A stretch of 64,000 nucleotides of DNA from Rhizophagus irregularis (taxonomy: Eukaryota > Glomeromycota > Glomeromycetes > Glomerales > Glomeraceae). The translations under genes were made by a program, and so were the position numbers. The notes below the pieces were generated by a model. That model saw only the letters and a list, made by a program, of their open reading frames with translations. It was not told the DNA's origin and searched no databases. Below, piece after piece: positions 55,735-64,000 of the stretch. Position 1 is the stretch's first letter. The number at the start of each line of letters is the position of its first letter. The stretch covers positions 5,765,433 to 5,829,432 of the forward strand of contig NC_089433.1 of assembly GCF_026210795.1 (NCBI RefSeq), in the 5' to 3' direction.

Positions 55735-58330
55735 GAACGCCACTAACGTTCATTTTTCATATTTTTAAGTCCTGGAAGCCAAAGTACGGCTCAGGACATT
55801 TTTTTTTAATTAAGTTATCTAATGAACGTTGCTAACGTTCGATTATAGGTCCTGGACGCCGAAGAACAGTTCTGGACATTTATTTTGAAGGTAAAACCTT
55901 TACTTTCAAAATTTTTTTTTATATTTTTGTTTAACGAACGTCGCTAACGTTCATTTTTTATTTTTTTTTAGGTCCTGGATGCCAAAGTACGGCTCCGGAC
56001 ATTTATTTCGAAGGTAAAATTTACCTCCGAATTTTTTTTTATTTTATTTATACCTACGAACATTAATTTACGTTCGTTTTACATTTTATAGGTTCTGGAC
56101 GCCAAAGTACGGCTCCAGACGTTAATTTCGAAGGTAAAACCTTTACCTTTGATTTTTTTTTTATTATTATTTAACGAACGTTAATTAATGTTCGTTTTTA
56201 TATTTTATAGGTCCTGGACGCCAAAACCAGCTCCGGACTTTACTTTGAAGGTAAAACCTTCGAAAAAAAAAATTTTTTTTTTTGTTAACTTTATTGACGA
56301 ACGTTAACTAAGTTTCATCTTATTTTTTTAGATAAAGGAAGCTGAAACTGAGTTCCGGGCTCCTATATCGAAGGTAAAATAAACCTTTAAATTTTTTTTT
56401 CTTTTTATTTAAACGAACGTTCACTAATGTTCGTTATTCTTTTTTTTTAGGTAAAGGAAGCCGAAAGAACTTCCATATCGAAGGTAAAATCTTCGATTTT
56501 TTTTTTATTATTTTATTTAATGAACGTTACTAATTCTAATATTCATTTTTTTATTTTTCGTAGGTACAACCGTACAAGAAACTGAAAGGCAGGTTCCGGT
56601 CTCCTATTTTGAAGGTAAGGCTTCGAAATTTCATTTTACTTTTTTTCTTTTATTTTAGCGAAATGTTTACTAACGTTTCGTTTTTCTTTTTTGTAGGACT
56701 ACAGCACTCTGGACGCTTCGTGGGCTCCATTTCGAAGGTATATTATCCTTTATATTTTTCGAAAGTGTTTATTTTTATTAGTTTTTTTTACAAACGTTAA
56801 CTAACATTCGTTTTCATTTTTGTAGGTCCAAGACGCCGAAAGTACGTGTCTCAGATTCAATTTCGAAGGTAAATAACTTCAAAAAAAAAGGAGTCTCTTT
56901 TTTTTTTAACGAACGTTCACTAACGTTCGTTTTTCTTTTTCTTTGTAGGTCCAGGACGCCGAAGGACTTTAATTTCGAAGGTAAACTTCGATTTTATTTT
57001 TATTTTTTATTTAATTTTTTTTTGTTTATTTTAATGAAGCATTATTAACGTTTCAATTTTCTTTTTTTAGGTTTCTGGCTCTCCTGAATTCTCCTGGACG
57101 GAATTTCAAGGTATTTCTTCAAAATTCTTTTATTTTTTTTATTTTATTGTTGTAAAAGAACGTTTCTAACGTTCTTTATTCTTTTTTTTTTAGATTTTTG
57201 GCTCTCTGGTTTCAGCCTGGACGGAATTTTCAACATGGTTAGTTTCGTAACGAACTTTTCATTACGAAACTATTTTTTTTTTTATTTTATTTAAACGAAA
57301 CGTTACTAATGTTTTGATTTCTTTTTCTTTTGTAAGTTTTCCGGTAGCCACCTGGATTGGACGGGATTTCAAAGATGAAACTTCGAAATTATTGTATTTT
57401 CATTTTTTATTTGAACGAAATGTAGACTAACATTTCGATATTATTTTTTCGTAGGTTGACGGCTTCATAATACCCTTTCTTGAAAGAATTTCGAAGGTAT
57501 ACTTCGAAATTCTTTTACTTTTTTTATTATTTTTGATGAAACGTTACTAATGTTTCGTTTTTTCTTTTTTTTGTAGGTTGACGGCTTCCTGTGAACCTTT
57601 CCGATTACAACATTCAAAAAGAATCCACTCTTCCATCTTTCTCCGTCTTCGTGGCGATATGCAAATTTTTGTTAAAAAACTATTACTTTGGAAGTTGAGT
57701 CTTCTGGAATGAATTTTGAAGGTAAACTTTGAAATTCTTTTACTTTTTTTGTTTTTTTTTATTTGAACGAAATGTTTACTAACGTTTCAATTTTCCCTTT
57801 TTACGGCTTTCCAGATGCCTCCTGGATGAAATTTCGAAGGTAAAACTTTGAAAAAATAATTTTTTTTTGTTTTATTTTAACGAACGTTCATTAACGTTTG
57901 TTTTTATTTTTGTAGATCCAGGATGCTGCCGGACTTCCATATTGAAGGTAAAACCTTCGAAAATTATTTTTTATTAATTAATTTATTGACGAACGTTAAC
58001 TAACGTTCGTATATCTTTTTTTTTAGGTAAAGGAAGCCGAAAGACAAGTTCCAGACTCCCATATCGAAGGTAAAACCTTTCAAAATTATTTTTTATTAAT
58101 TTATTTGACGAACATTAGTAACGTTCATATTTCTTTTATTTTAGGTCCTGGGTTCCCATTTAAAGAACTTCAAAGGTAAATACTTTGAAGTTTCTTTTTT
58201 TTTTACTTCTTTAATGATCGTTATACTAATGATCGTTTTTTCTTCTATGTTTAAGTCCCAGACTGCTGGGTTAGATATTTCGAAGCTGCTTGCTTCGAAA
58301 TTTTTTTTCGTTTGTAGGTATCCGTTGTTT
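55735..58330 (+). repeat. Micro-exon array, type B (about 19 units)
   Basis: Period about 113-123 bp in the well-kept part. Exon-like segments are 55849-55890 (42), 55972-56013 (42), 56092-56133 (42), 56211-56250 (40), 56332-56373 (42), 56451-56483 (33) and 56564-56614 (51), then more variable ones (about 25-44, one of 145 nt at 57577-57721) to about 58320. Typical start GTCCTGGACGCCAAAGTACG, typical end TTTCGAAG. Each is followed by GTAAAA/GTAAGG/GTATAC, then an ACGAACGTT..CTAACGTTCGT palindrome holding the branch-point-like CTAAC or TACTAAT, a T-rich tract and (T/A)AG. No other long frame is present. Confidence 0.75.
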
Positions 58331-58519
58331 GTTGGAATCGAACTAACTGGAACAATGTCCAAACCATTAACAACATGTAAATGTGCAGTAAAGAGATGAT
58401 GAATAGCAATGACTAGTAATAGATTTCAATTGTATTTGTAAACTTGTTAATATATAATAAAAAAGTAATTTTGATTATATAAATAAATTAGTAATTAATG
58501 CAATAAATTAATTTGTATT

Positions 58520-58715
58520 ATTGTGACGCAGATTTTTACTGAAAAAAATTGCTGAGGTATTTCGAAGGTTTTTATTTAAAAATCTGCGCAGAACTTTGTT
58601 ATTTATAAAATCTGCGCAGTTTTTTATTGGATTTTTCCTCTAATGTTTTGCGCCAGGGTATAAGATCTGCGCAGATATAATTTCTGAAAATCTGCGCAGA
58701 TCTGCTCCCCAAAAA
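58520..58715 (+). repeat. Right subterminal repeats, AATCTGCGCAGA
   Basis: TCTGCGCAGA-type palindromes occur four times. They match, with CG in place of the spacer, the TCTGC/GCAGA motif of the left side. Confidence 0.65.
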
Positions 58716-58726
58716 ATTTCCCGATG

Positions 58727-59994
58727 TTAAGAATAAAATCAAATTGCTACTTCTTACCATTTTAGACACTAACAATTGTGATTTTATTTAAAATAATCTA
58801 TAATCTTTAATAAATAAATTCCAATATTTACAGTGATTTATGGAAAAAGATTTCAATATTATAACAATATAATTGTCGTGATTAAAGTCACTGGTTAAAT
58901 GATGAGATATCGGGTTGTGACATATCAGATAAAATCGGAAAAATATCATAAACTGATATGCCACTAGCAGATCATTTTAAAAATTGAACATAGATTAGTA
59001 ACCGATAGGCAAGTGATATTTATATGATTATAAATAATTTTTTTAAACTCATATCAACAAGTTATCTGGTTCTTATTGGATATCTGATAAATTATTGATT
59101 TTTATATGATAATAATATAATATTTATATAATATTTATATTATTGTACAAATAATTTTTTAAGATAATCGTATTTGAAGTGTTAAAATTTTAGAGTTTTG
59201 CCATAGTTTCAGCATTCCAATCTTTTTACTGTATAATAATTTTTTTAATTTCAAACGGTTACCAATAAATCTATATGTAATTAAAATTTATTGTAAAATT
59301 ATTTATTGTAATATTTTTATTTTATTGTATGTAATAAACTGATTTTTTATTGATAAAGAACTTAATTAATGATATATGTTGAAGTTCACGTCCTAAAGTA
59401 AAAAAAAGAAATATTAATACATTCATTTCTTTGAAGCAATTAAGTAAAACTCCCACTCATACTATCTTCAAGTCTGGGTTCGATTAAGAATATCTGGTAG
59501 AAGAAAAAAAATTAGAGTAAATGTTAGTAATATATAATATATTAATAAAAAAGAACCTCCTCTTCCCTCTAACTTACATACTTAAAATTCAAATTCGGGT
59601 TCATCCAAGAAGTCTAAGGAATATAAATATATTTTTTATTCCTATGCACACACACACCCACCCATCCCATTCACCTGTCTGGTTCACGTCCCTACAAAAG
59701 ACAAGAAATCTAAGAAGCTCAGCATCCTAAAAAATTAGAAAAAAAAACATTAGTATTGTTTCTTTAATGAATTAAGCTTTATTTTTACATGTACTGTACA
59801 TATAACACTCACTTTTTACTTGTATAGTTTATTCAAGTCCGATGTTTGACATCTTACAAAAGAAGAAATCCAAAAAGTTGTCCTACAAAAAAAAAAAGTA
59901 CGGATAAATAATTTTTTTAAAAAAAAATTATCAATGATCAGTAAATTAATTAGGAACTGATCGGAAATATGTATATCATATGATTATGGAGTAA
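58727..59994. other. No clear gene; loose direct repeats
   Basis: 58890-59110 repeats GATATCTGATAAA-like motifs. 59450-59900 repeats, about every 150 bp, a block of the type GTTCRNGTC...AAGAAATC(T/C)AAGAAG(T/C)T with a C/T-rich lead, resembling decayed exon-intron units. CACACACACCCACCC at 59646. Confidence 0.35.
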
Positions 59995-60038
59995 TAGAGT
60001 CGTATGCATACTCCTTTCCTCTTCTTTTTTTTTTTTAG

Positions 60039-60244
60039 GTTCAGACCAGTAAGTTAAATATATATATATATATATATTAATAAATAGAACCTTTTCTTTA
60101 TTCTTTTTTTATAGCTTCTGGTCCTCTTTTAAACGCCATTCAGACTGGTAAGTTTAAAAATTTTTTTTTAAATAGAAGGTGTATAGGCATATACTAACCT
60201 TTTACTTTTTTCTTTTTGTAGGTTCTGGACCTTTTTTATACGCT
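60039..60244 (+). other. Short micro-exon chain with textbook splice signals
   Basis: Exon-like pieces 60039-60048 (10 nt), 60115-60147 (33 nt) and 60222-60244 (23 nt), each followed by GTAAGT. The intron 60148-60221 has TACTAAC (60192-60198) and TTTTTGTAG. GTTCTGGAC / CTTCTGGTCC recall the GTCCTGGAC of type B units. Followed at 60300-60480 by repeated TATAGTCAC motifs. Confidence 0.5.
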
Positions 60245-60589
60245 GTAAGTTTTAAAAAAAAATTTTTTTTTAAATAGAAAGTGTACAGTCAATTCCTTCT
60301 ATAGTCACTCCCATTATAAACACATTCTACTATATAGTCATACCAGTTAAATGTTCAAAACACTTTATTATTAAAATCTATCCTATATAGTCACAATCTA
60401 TCTATAGTAACTATCACACCTATCCTCAAAAATCTTATATTAAAAAGAACCGTTTATAATCACAGTTATATAAAGAATATATTAAATAACTTGACATCTA
60501 ATAATCGTATAAAAATATATCATAGCTTGTTAGAATTGTCTTACTGAGACGAATTGAATAGTGGTAGTTTTATCATTTTACTTTGCTAG

Positions 60590-60835
60590 TGTTAATAGCC
60601 AGACCTCCCATTGCCTCTTATGAGACTAATCTCGGGTCTGTGTCCTATCATCTCCATGGGTAACCATTAAACTGAGTACTTAATTCCTCAGGTAACAGCA
60701 CCACTTGAAGACATCTCCCATCGGGTCATTTTAGGCTGATCTGAAGCTAGGTACACGCCGCCTACTTATCTTATATCCATTGCATGATACTGGTACTCAA
60801 TTTATTTTACGACCTTTAGAGAGCACCTACTTTCA
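60590..60835 (+). other. GC-richer island of unknown origin
   Basis: CCAGACCTCCCATTGCCTCT through GCACCTACTTTCATGG is far less AT-rich than its surroundings and non-coding in all frames of useful length. It may be the tail of a repeat. I cannot name it. Confidence 0.35.
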
Positions 60836-60879
60836 TGGAGGACTTTCAACAGGTAATATCAACCATTTACATCAGGAAA

Positions 60880-61712
60880 TTTTATAGTGCGAAAAATTGC
60901 GTAAGTTTACGATTTTGTAAGTTTACGAAAGTTTATGGCATAATATTTCGAAAAATTTCAAAATATTACGTAAGTTTACAATTTCGTAAGATTTATGTGA
61001 TATTACGGTTAAAATATTACACAAGTTTTCAATATCGTAAGATTTACGCAATATTACGGTTAAAATATTTTGAAAATTTACGAAACTGTAAACCTGCGTA
61101 ATATTACGATTAAAATATTTCAAAAATTTACGAAACTGTAAACCTGCGTAATATTATGATTAAAATATTTCAAAAATTTACGAAACTGTAAATCTGTGTA
61201 ATATTACAGTTAAAATATTGCAAAAATTTACGAAACTGTAAACCTGCGTAATATTACAGTTAAAATATTTTGAAAATTTACGAAACTGTAAACCTGCGTA
61301 ATATTACGGTTAAAAATATTTTGAAAATTTACAAAATTGTAAACCTGCGTAATATTATGGTTAAAATATTTCAAAAATTTACGAAACTGTAAACCTGCGT
61401 AATATTATGATTAAAATATTTCAAAAATTTACGAAACTGTAAATCTGTGTAATATTACAGTTAAAATATTGCAAAAATTTACGAAACTGTAAACCTGCGT
61501 AATATTACAGTTAAAATATTTTGAAAATTTACGAAACTGTAAACCTGCGTAATATTACGGTTAAAAATATTTTGAAAATTTACAAAATTGTAAACCTGCG
61601 TAATATTATGGTTAAAATATTTCGAAAATTTACGAAACTGTAAACCTGCGTAATATTACGGTTAAAATATTTTGAAAATTTACGAGATTGTAAACCTGCG
61701 TAATATTACTAT
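60880..61712. repeat. 50-bp satellite with 251-bp higher-order repeat
   Basis: Monomer AATTTACGAAACTGTAAACC followed by TGCGTAATATTACGGTTAAA and ATATTTTGAA recurs about every 50 bp, roughly 13 full monomers from 61043 to 61710, with earlier diverged ones. Five-monomer blocks are themselves duplicated: AAATCTGTGTAATATTACAG at 61190 and 61441, with matching variants on both sides. CGTAATATTACG is palindromic. Confidence 0.85.
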
Positions 61713-62115
61713 TCGATCGTTAAAGCTGCATATGCAGTAGAACATATATAAGGGGCATGTGATACTATTGAATAATCAAAAATAATATAAACAACTTTTC
61801 TTTTATATAAACACCTTTTTTTTAAAGTTTGGGAAAGCAAATTTATTTTTATTTATGAATTTTTTATTATTTACAATTTTTATGTTAAAAATTAAAGTAA
61901 ATTCTAATTTTTATTATAACTTAATAAAAAAATACACATTTGATACTTGTTCGCTACTATTTTATAAAATAGTACCTAGGCAATGCGAGGCGTGGATGTC
62001 AGTATCAGTCGCAGCCCAAAAAAAACATAGTCTCCAGCCGATATTTGGTACGGACTGGACCTGCTTTACTCCTTAATAAATAATAAAAAAAATAATTATC
62101 TTCTTACACGATATG
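61713..62115. other. Intergenic with short GC-richer patch
   Basis: 61970-62072 (CCTAGGCAATGCGAGGCGTG and on) is GC-richer. A 73-codon frame over it starts in a poly-AT leader and is not convincing. Confidence 0.3.
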
Positions 62116-62117
62116 TA

Positions 62118-62789
62118 CGCTCCAGGTAAAAAGTATCCAGACCATCTAAAAATTAAAAAATCTTAAAAAATTCAGTGGGCCCAACAATAAATTTATATTT
62201 ATTTTAAAAGTTTGAGCATGAGACACTTTTTAAAAGTGTTTTTTTAGCTTAATTATTAGTAAAAATTGGCGGACATTTTAATTAAAAATGGCAAAATTCT
62301 TAACTTTTTAACTAGAAACATTACGGCCAAATGAATTCCAGAAATCAATTCTTTGACTAAAAAATAGCTTATGTTTAAAAAATCAGAAAGATTGGACTGG
62401 TAGTTGCCGAAAAATCCACCACTGAAGATCATAATTTTTATATGTAAAAACGGTAAAATCACCATTTTTGCCAAATTTTAGTATAAAAATTATGATCTTC
62501 GTGGTGGATTTTTACGGCTACGTCCAATCTTTCGATTTTTAAACATAAGCATAGTCCAAAGTTGATTTCTGGAATTCGATTTGGCCGTAACTGCTCTATT
62601 AAAAAGTTAAAGCCATTTTTGAATTAAAAATGTCGCCAATTTTTACTAATAATTAAGCTAAAAAAACACTTTAAAAAGTGTCATCATGTCTCAAACTTTT
62701 AAAATAAATATAAATTTATTGTTGGGCCAACTGAATTTTTTAAGATTTTTTAATTTTTAGGGTGGTCGGATACTTTTTACCGGGGAGTG
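62118..62789. mobile_element. 672-bp full-length palindrome, Tc1/mariner-like ends
   Basis: CGCTCCAGGTAAAAAGTATCC at the left and GGATACTTTTTACCGGGGAG TG at the right are inverted, with TA at both sides (62116-62117, 62790-62791). Nearly the entire left half pairs with the right half (for example GATCATAATTTTTATA / TATAAAAATTATGATC around the centre, 62429-62495). The GGTAAAAAGTATCC-type end and TA target suggest Tc1/mariner. Non-coding. Confidence 0.8.
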
Positions 62790-62904
62790 TAGGTAAGTTT
62801 CTCCTTGCTCTATGATCATCACGCGTGACTAAAATTAATCAAATTTATCAAATTTAAAACATGAACGTAAATATTAATTATAAAATTTATTATAGTATAA
62901 TTAC

Positions 62905-63373
62905 CCGGCCTCTCCCAAAATCTCGTTCTAAATTCGCAATAATATCTTTGGCCGGTACGCGTCGCACCGCCGCCCAGGGGTTACCATTATGATAAAGGAC
63001 GATAGTTCTAAATATCAAAATCAGTTTGAATATTCGATAAATACATTTAATTTATATGAATGTAATTTTATTTATTTACTTACATGGTAATCTCTGACGA
63101 GGTTCCTCCACTTTTGGCTGCACTGTTGCCCAGAAACCCTCGTTCAAAATATTCTATTTATTCTGATTCAATTAAATGGATTGGTTAATTTGAATTTAAA
63201 TTCTTTCTTAAAGAAATTATAGATATTAGTCATATGAACCTATTGGCAACAGAGTCCCAAAAATCATGGCGGCTTCTACCATTAATATTGTGGTAGGCGC
63301 GGTTTCTGTCTCGGCGTATGTCAACAAGTTCGTCCATCATAGCCCAGTTCCAATAGGACCCCGAAGAATACAT
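62905..63373 (-). pseudogene. Myb/SANT-like (trihelix) DNA-binding protein, broken
   Basis: Exon 1 63373-63240 reads MYSSGSYWNWAMMDELVDIR then RDRNRAYHNINGRSRHDFWD and SVANR. The W..AMM.EL...R..RN..YH...GRSR..FW..VA pattern is that of Myb/SANT-like domains. Exon 2 63153-63084 follows in phase with RIF, stop (TGA), TRVSGQQCSQKWRNLVRDYH. Exon 3 63007-62905 has two stops and then GGATRTGQRYYCEFRTRFWE. Donors GTTCAT, GTAAGT, GTAATT; acceptors AATAG, ATTTAG. The last exon seems lost towards the palindromic element. If intact it would bind DNA. Such domains also occur in Harbinger-type transposon partner proteins. Confidence 0.6.
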
Positions 63374-63787
63374 ATAATACTGGGATCCAATTTTGTATAA
63401 ACTTACTATGTAATTTCTTAATAAGTCATATGTTTGAAATTGTATAACCAAATAGCAGTTACGCAAAAAGTCATATTTTTATTTGTATAACAATAATGAT
63501 TTTTACAATAAGTAAGATTTTCATTTTGTATAACGGATATTAGAATTTTTTTTATATACGTTTAAAATTTTTTAAAGTTTTTTTTATTTTTTGTTTAAGA
63601 AATTTTTAAGATATTTTTTAATAAAGAGTTTTTTTATTTGTTTTAAAAAACACTTGAAATATTTTTTAATAGAAATTGTTTTTTGTTTAAGAAGTTTTTA
63701 AGGGTTCGTTTAAAGACATTTTTTTAATAAAAATGAAGAAATTTTTTTAAAATTCATTTACAAAATTAAAAAAAATACATTTTATTA
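63374..63787. other. AT-rich, nothing recognised
   Basis: Runs of TTTTTTAAT and AAGTTTTTAAG-like motifs repeat loosely (63545-63760). No gene. Confidence 0.3.
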
Positions 63788-64000
63788 TATATCTCAGCAT
63801 CCAGTGATCATAGAGAAATGAAACACAGCTTATTAGATTCGTCTCAATACGATGAGTCGAATGGTGGTAGTTTCATATTTCTAGGCACGATAGATGCCGA
63901 GTTATGTGATAAAATGTAAAAATGTACGATAGACGAAAATACAAAGTGCCGATGTGTGGTATAGCTCATCATCTATCACACCTAGAAACACGAAACTACT
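63788..64000 (+). repeat. Dispersed motif, direct copy
   Basis: GCATCCAGTGATCATAGAGA, GATTCGTCTCAATACGATGA and GTCGAATGGTGGTAGTTTCA match the inverse of 32098-32200. The end of the window (CACACCTAGAAACACGAAAC) partly mirrors 63870-63890 (GTTTCATATTTCTAGGCAC), so an inverted-repeat element may end here. Confidence 0.5.

Larger units (their letters stand above)
54271..58726. mobile_element. 4.5-kb inverted-repeat element housing a micro-exon array
   Basis: CATCGGGAAATTTTTT (54271) and AAAAAATTTCCCGATG (ending 58726) are perfect 16-bp inverted ends. Both are followed inward by GCAG and then by subterminal repeats of TCTGC.ATTTTGCAGA (54290-54540) or AATCTGCGCAGA (58525-58705). These are hairpin-forming and, in orientation, mirror each other. 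No transposase is seen and no clear target duplication (only TT on both sides). The interior is the tandem array described separately. It is probably a non-autonomous DNA transposon. Confidence 0.6.

Noticed and set aside
58141-58399. Opposing 61-73 codon frames at the end of the micro-exon array
   Set aside because: They cross several donor and acceptor-like sites of the array and overlap each other. Better explained by the repeat.
54860-58400. Whether the micro-exon array is an SP7-like tandem-repeat effector gene
   Set aside because: AM-fungal SP7-like genes are known for repeats and alternative splicing, but I see no signal peptide, no Kex2-type KR repeat and no consistent frame, so I do not make this call.
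60835-61101. 88-codon frame of repeated ILRLKY units
   Set aside because: It is the 50-bp satellite read through. The period is not a multiple of three and the frame dies as the array continues.
62256-62474. 72-codon minus-strand frame
   Set aside because: It is one arm of the 672-bp palindrome.
1-64000. CRISPR arrays, bacterial operons, rRNA or tRNA genes
   Set aside because: The regular repeats found have no unique spacers of constant size. No ribosome-binding sites or operon spacing are seen, and introns and non-LTR elements indicate a eukaryotic nuclear genome.

Overview
The window reads as a repeat-dominated piece of a very AT-rich fungal nuclear genome. Spliceosomal introns are short (about 16 to 240 nt, mostly 60-100), with GTAAGT/GTGAGT-like donors, CTAAC or TACTAAC branch points and pyrimidine-rich acceptors. 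Coiled-coil and F-box-like paralogue fragments and several transposase-related families resemble what is known from arbuscular mycorrhizal fungi (Rhizophagus-like Glomeromycotina). That assignment is recognition from memory, not a search result. I recognise no rRNA, tRNA, CRISPR or bacterial operon.

Layout. 0-9 kb: end of a two-exon gene, then repeats: a hairpin minisatellite (3.5 kb), a 990-bp foldback element with an 8-bp target duplication (4.1-5.1 kb) and two small inverted-repeat elements (5.8 and 6.9 kb). 9-28.8 kb: a thin set of small intron-containing genes, many broken. These include a two-exon gene (8.9-9.8 kb), a coiled-coil gene grown from 63-residue units (10.2-11.9 kb), an ORF broken only by UGA (13.5-14.4 kb), a tidy two-exon 121-residue gene (15.4-15.8 kb), a membrane protein (23.0-23.3 kb), an F-box-like gene (25.3-26.5 kb) and two more coiled-coil genes (26.7-27.5 and 27.9-28.5 kb). 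28.8-31.2 kb: a 2-kb terminal-inverted-repeat element that carries tiny exons and clips the 3' end of a GRF-type zinc-finger gene. 33.6-37.2 kb: relics of Tnp2/Plavaka-like transposase genes. 37.8-40.4 kb: an unrecognised gene of about ten exons.

40.5-53.6 kb is a stack of nested insertions. A MULE-type DNA transposon (transposase on the minus strand) was split by a 9.2-kb LINE with a 13-bp target duplication. That LINE was in turn hit by a 244-bp MITE with an 8-bp duplication. The MULE left arm also took a 646-bp element with a 9-bp duplication. Removing the MITE and one target copy brings LINE ORF2 back into one frame.

54.3-58.7 kb is the most unusual part: a 4.5-kb segment with inverted-repeat ends and subterminal hairpin repeats. 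Its interior is a tandem array of about 25 units, each shaped like a tiny exon (mostly 25-51 nt) plus a 65-80 nt intron with donor, branch-point and acceptor signals. Smaller runs of the same kind lie at 29.6-29.9 kb and 60.0-60.3 kb. 60.9-61.7 kb is a 50-bp satellite with a 251-bp higher-order repeat. 62.1-62.8 kb is a Tc1-like palindrome, and 62.9-63.4 kb a decayed Myb/SANT-like gene.

The functional picture is of mobile-element layers around small, fast-decaying gene families. Four copies of the 244-bp MITE (6.9, 18.5, 35.1, 47.1 kb), all with perfect 8-bp duplications, show recent activity. Their differences are mostly at CpG, which suggests cytosine methylation.
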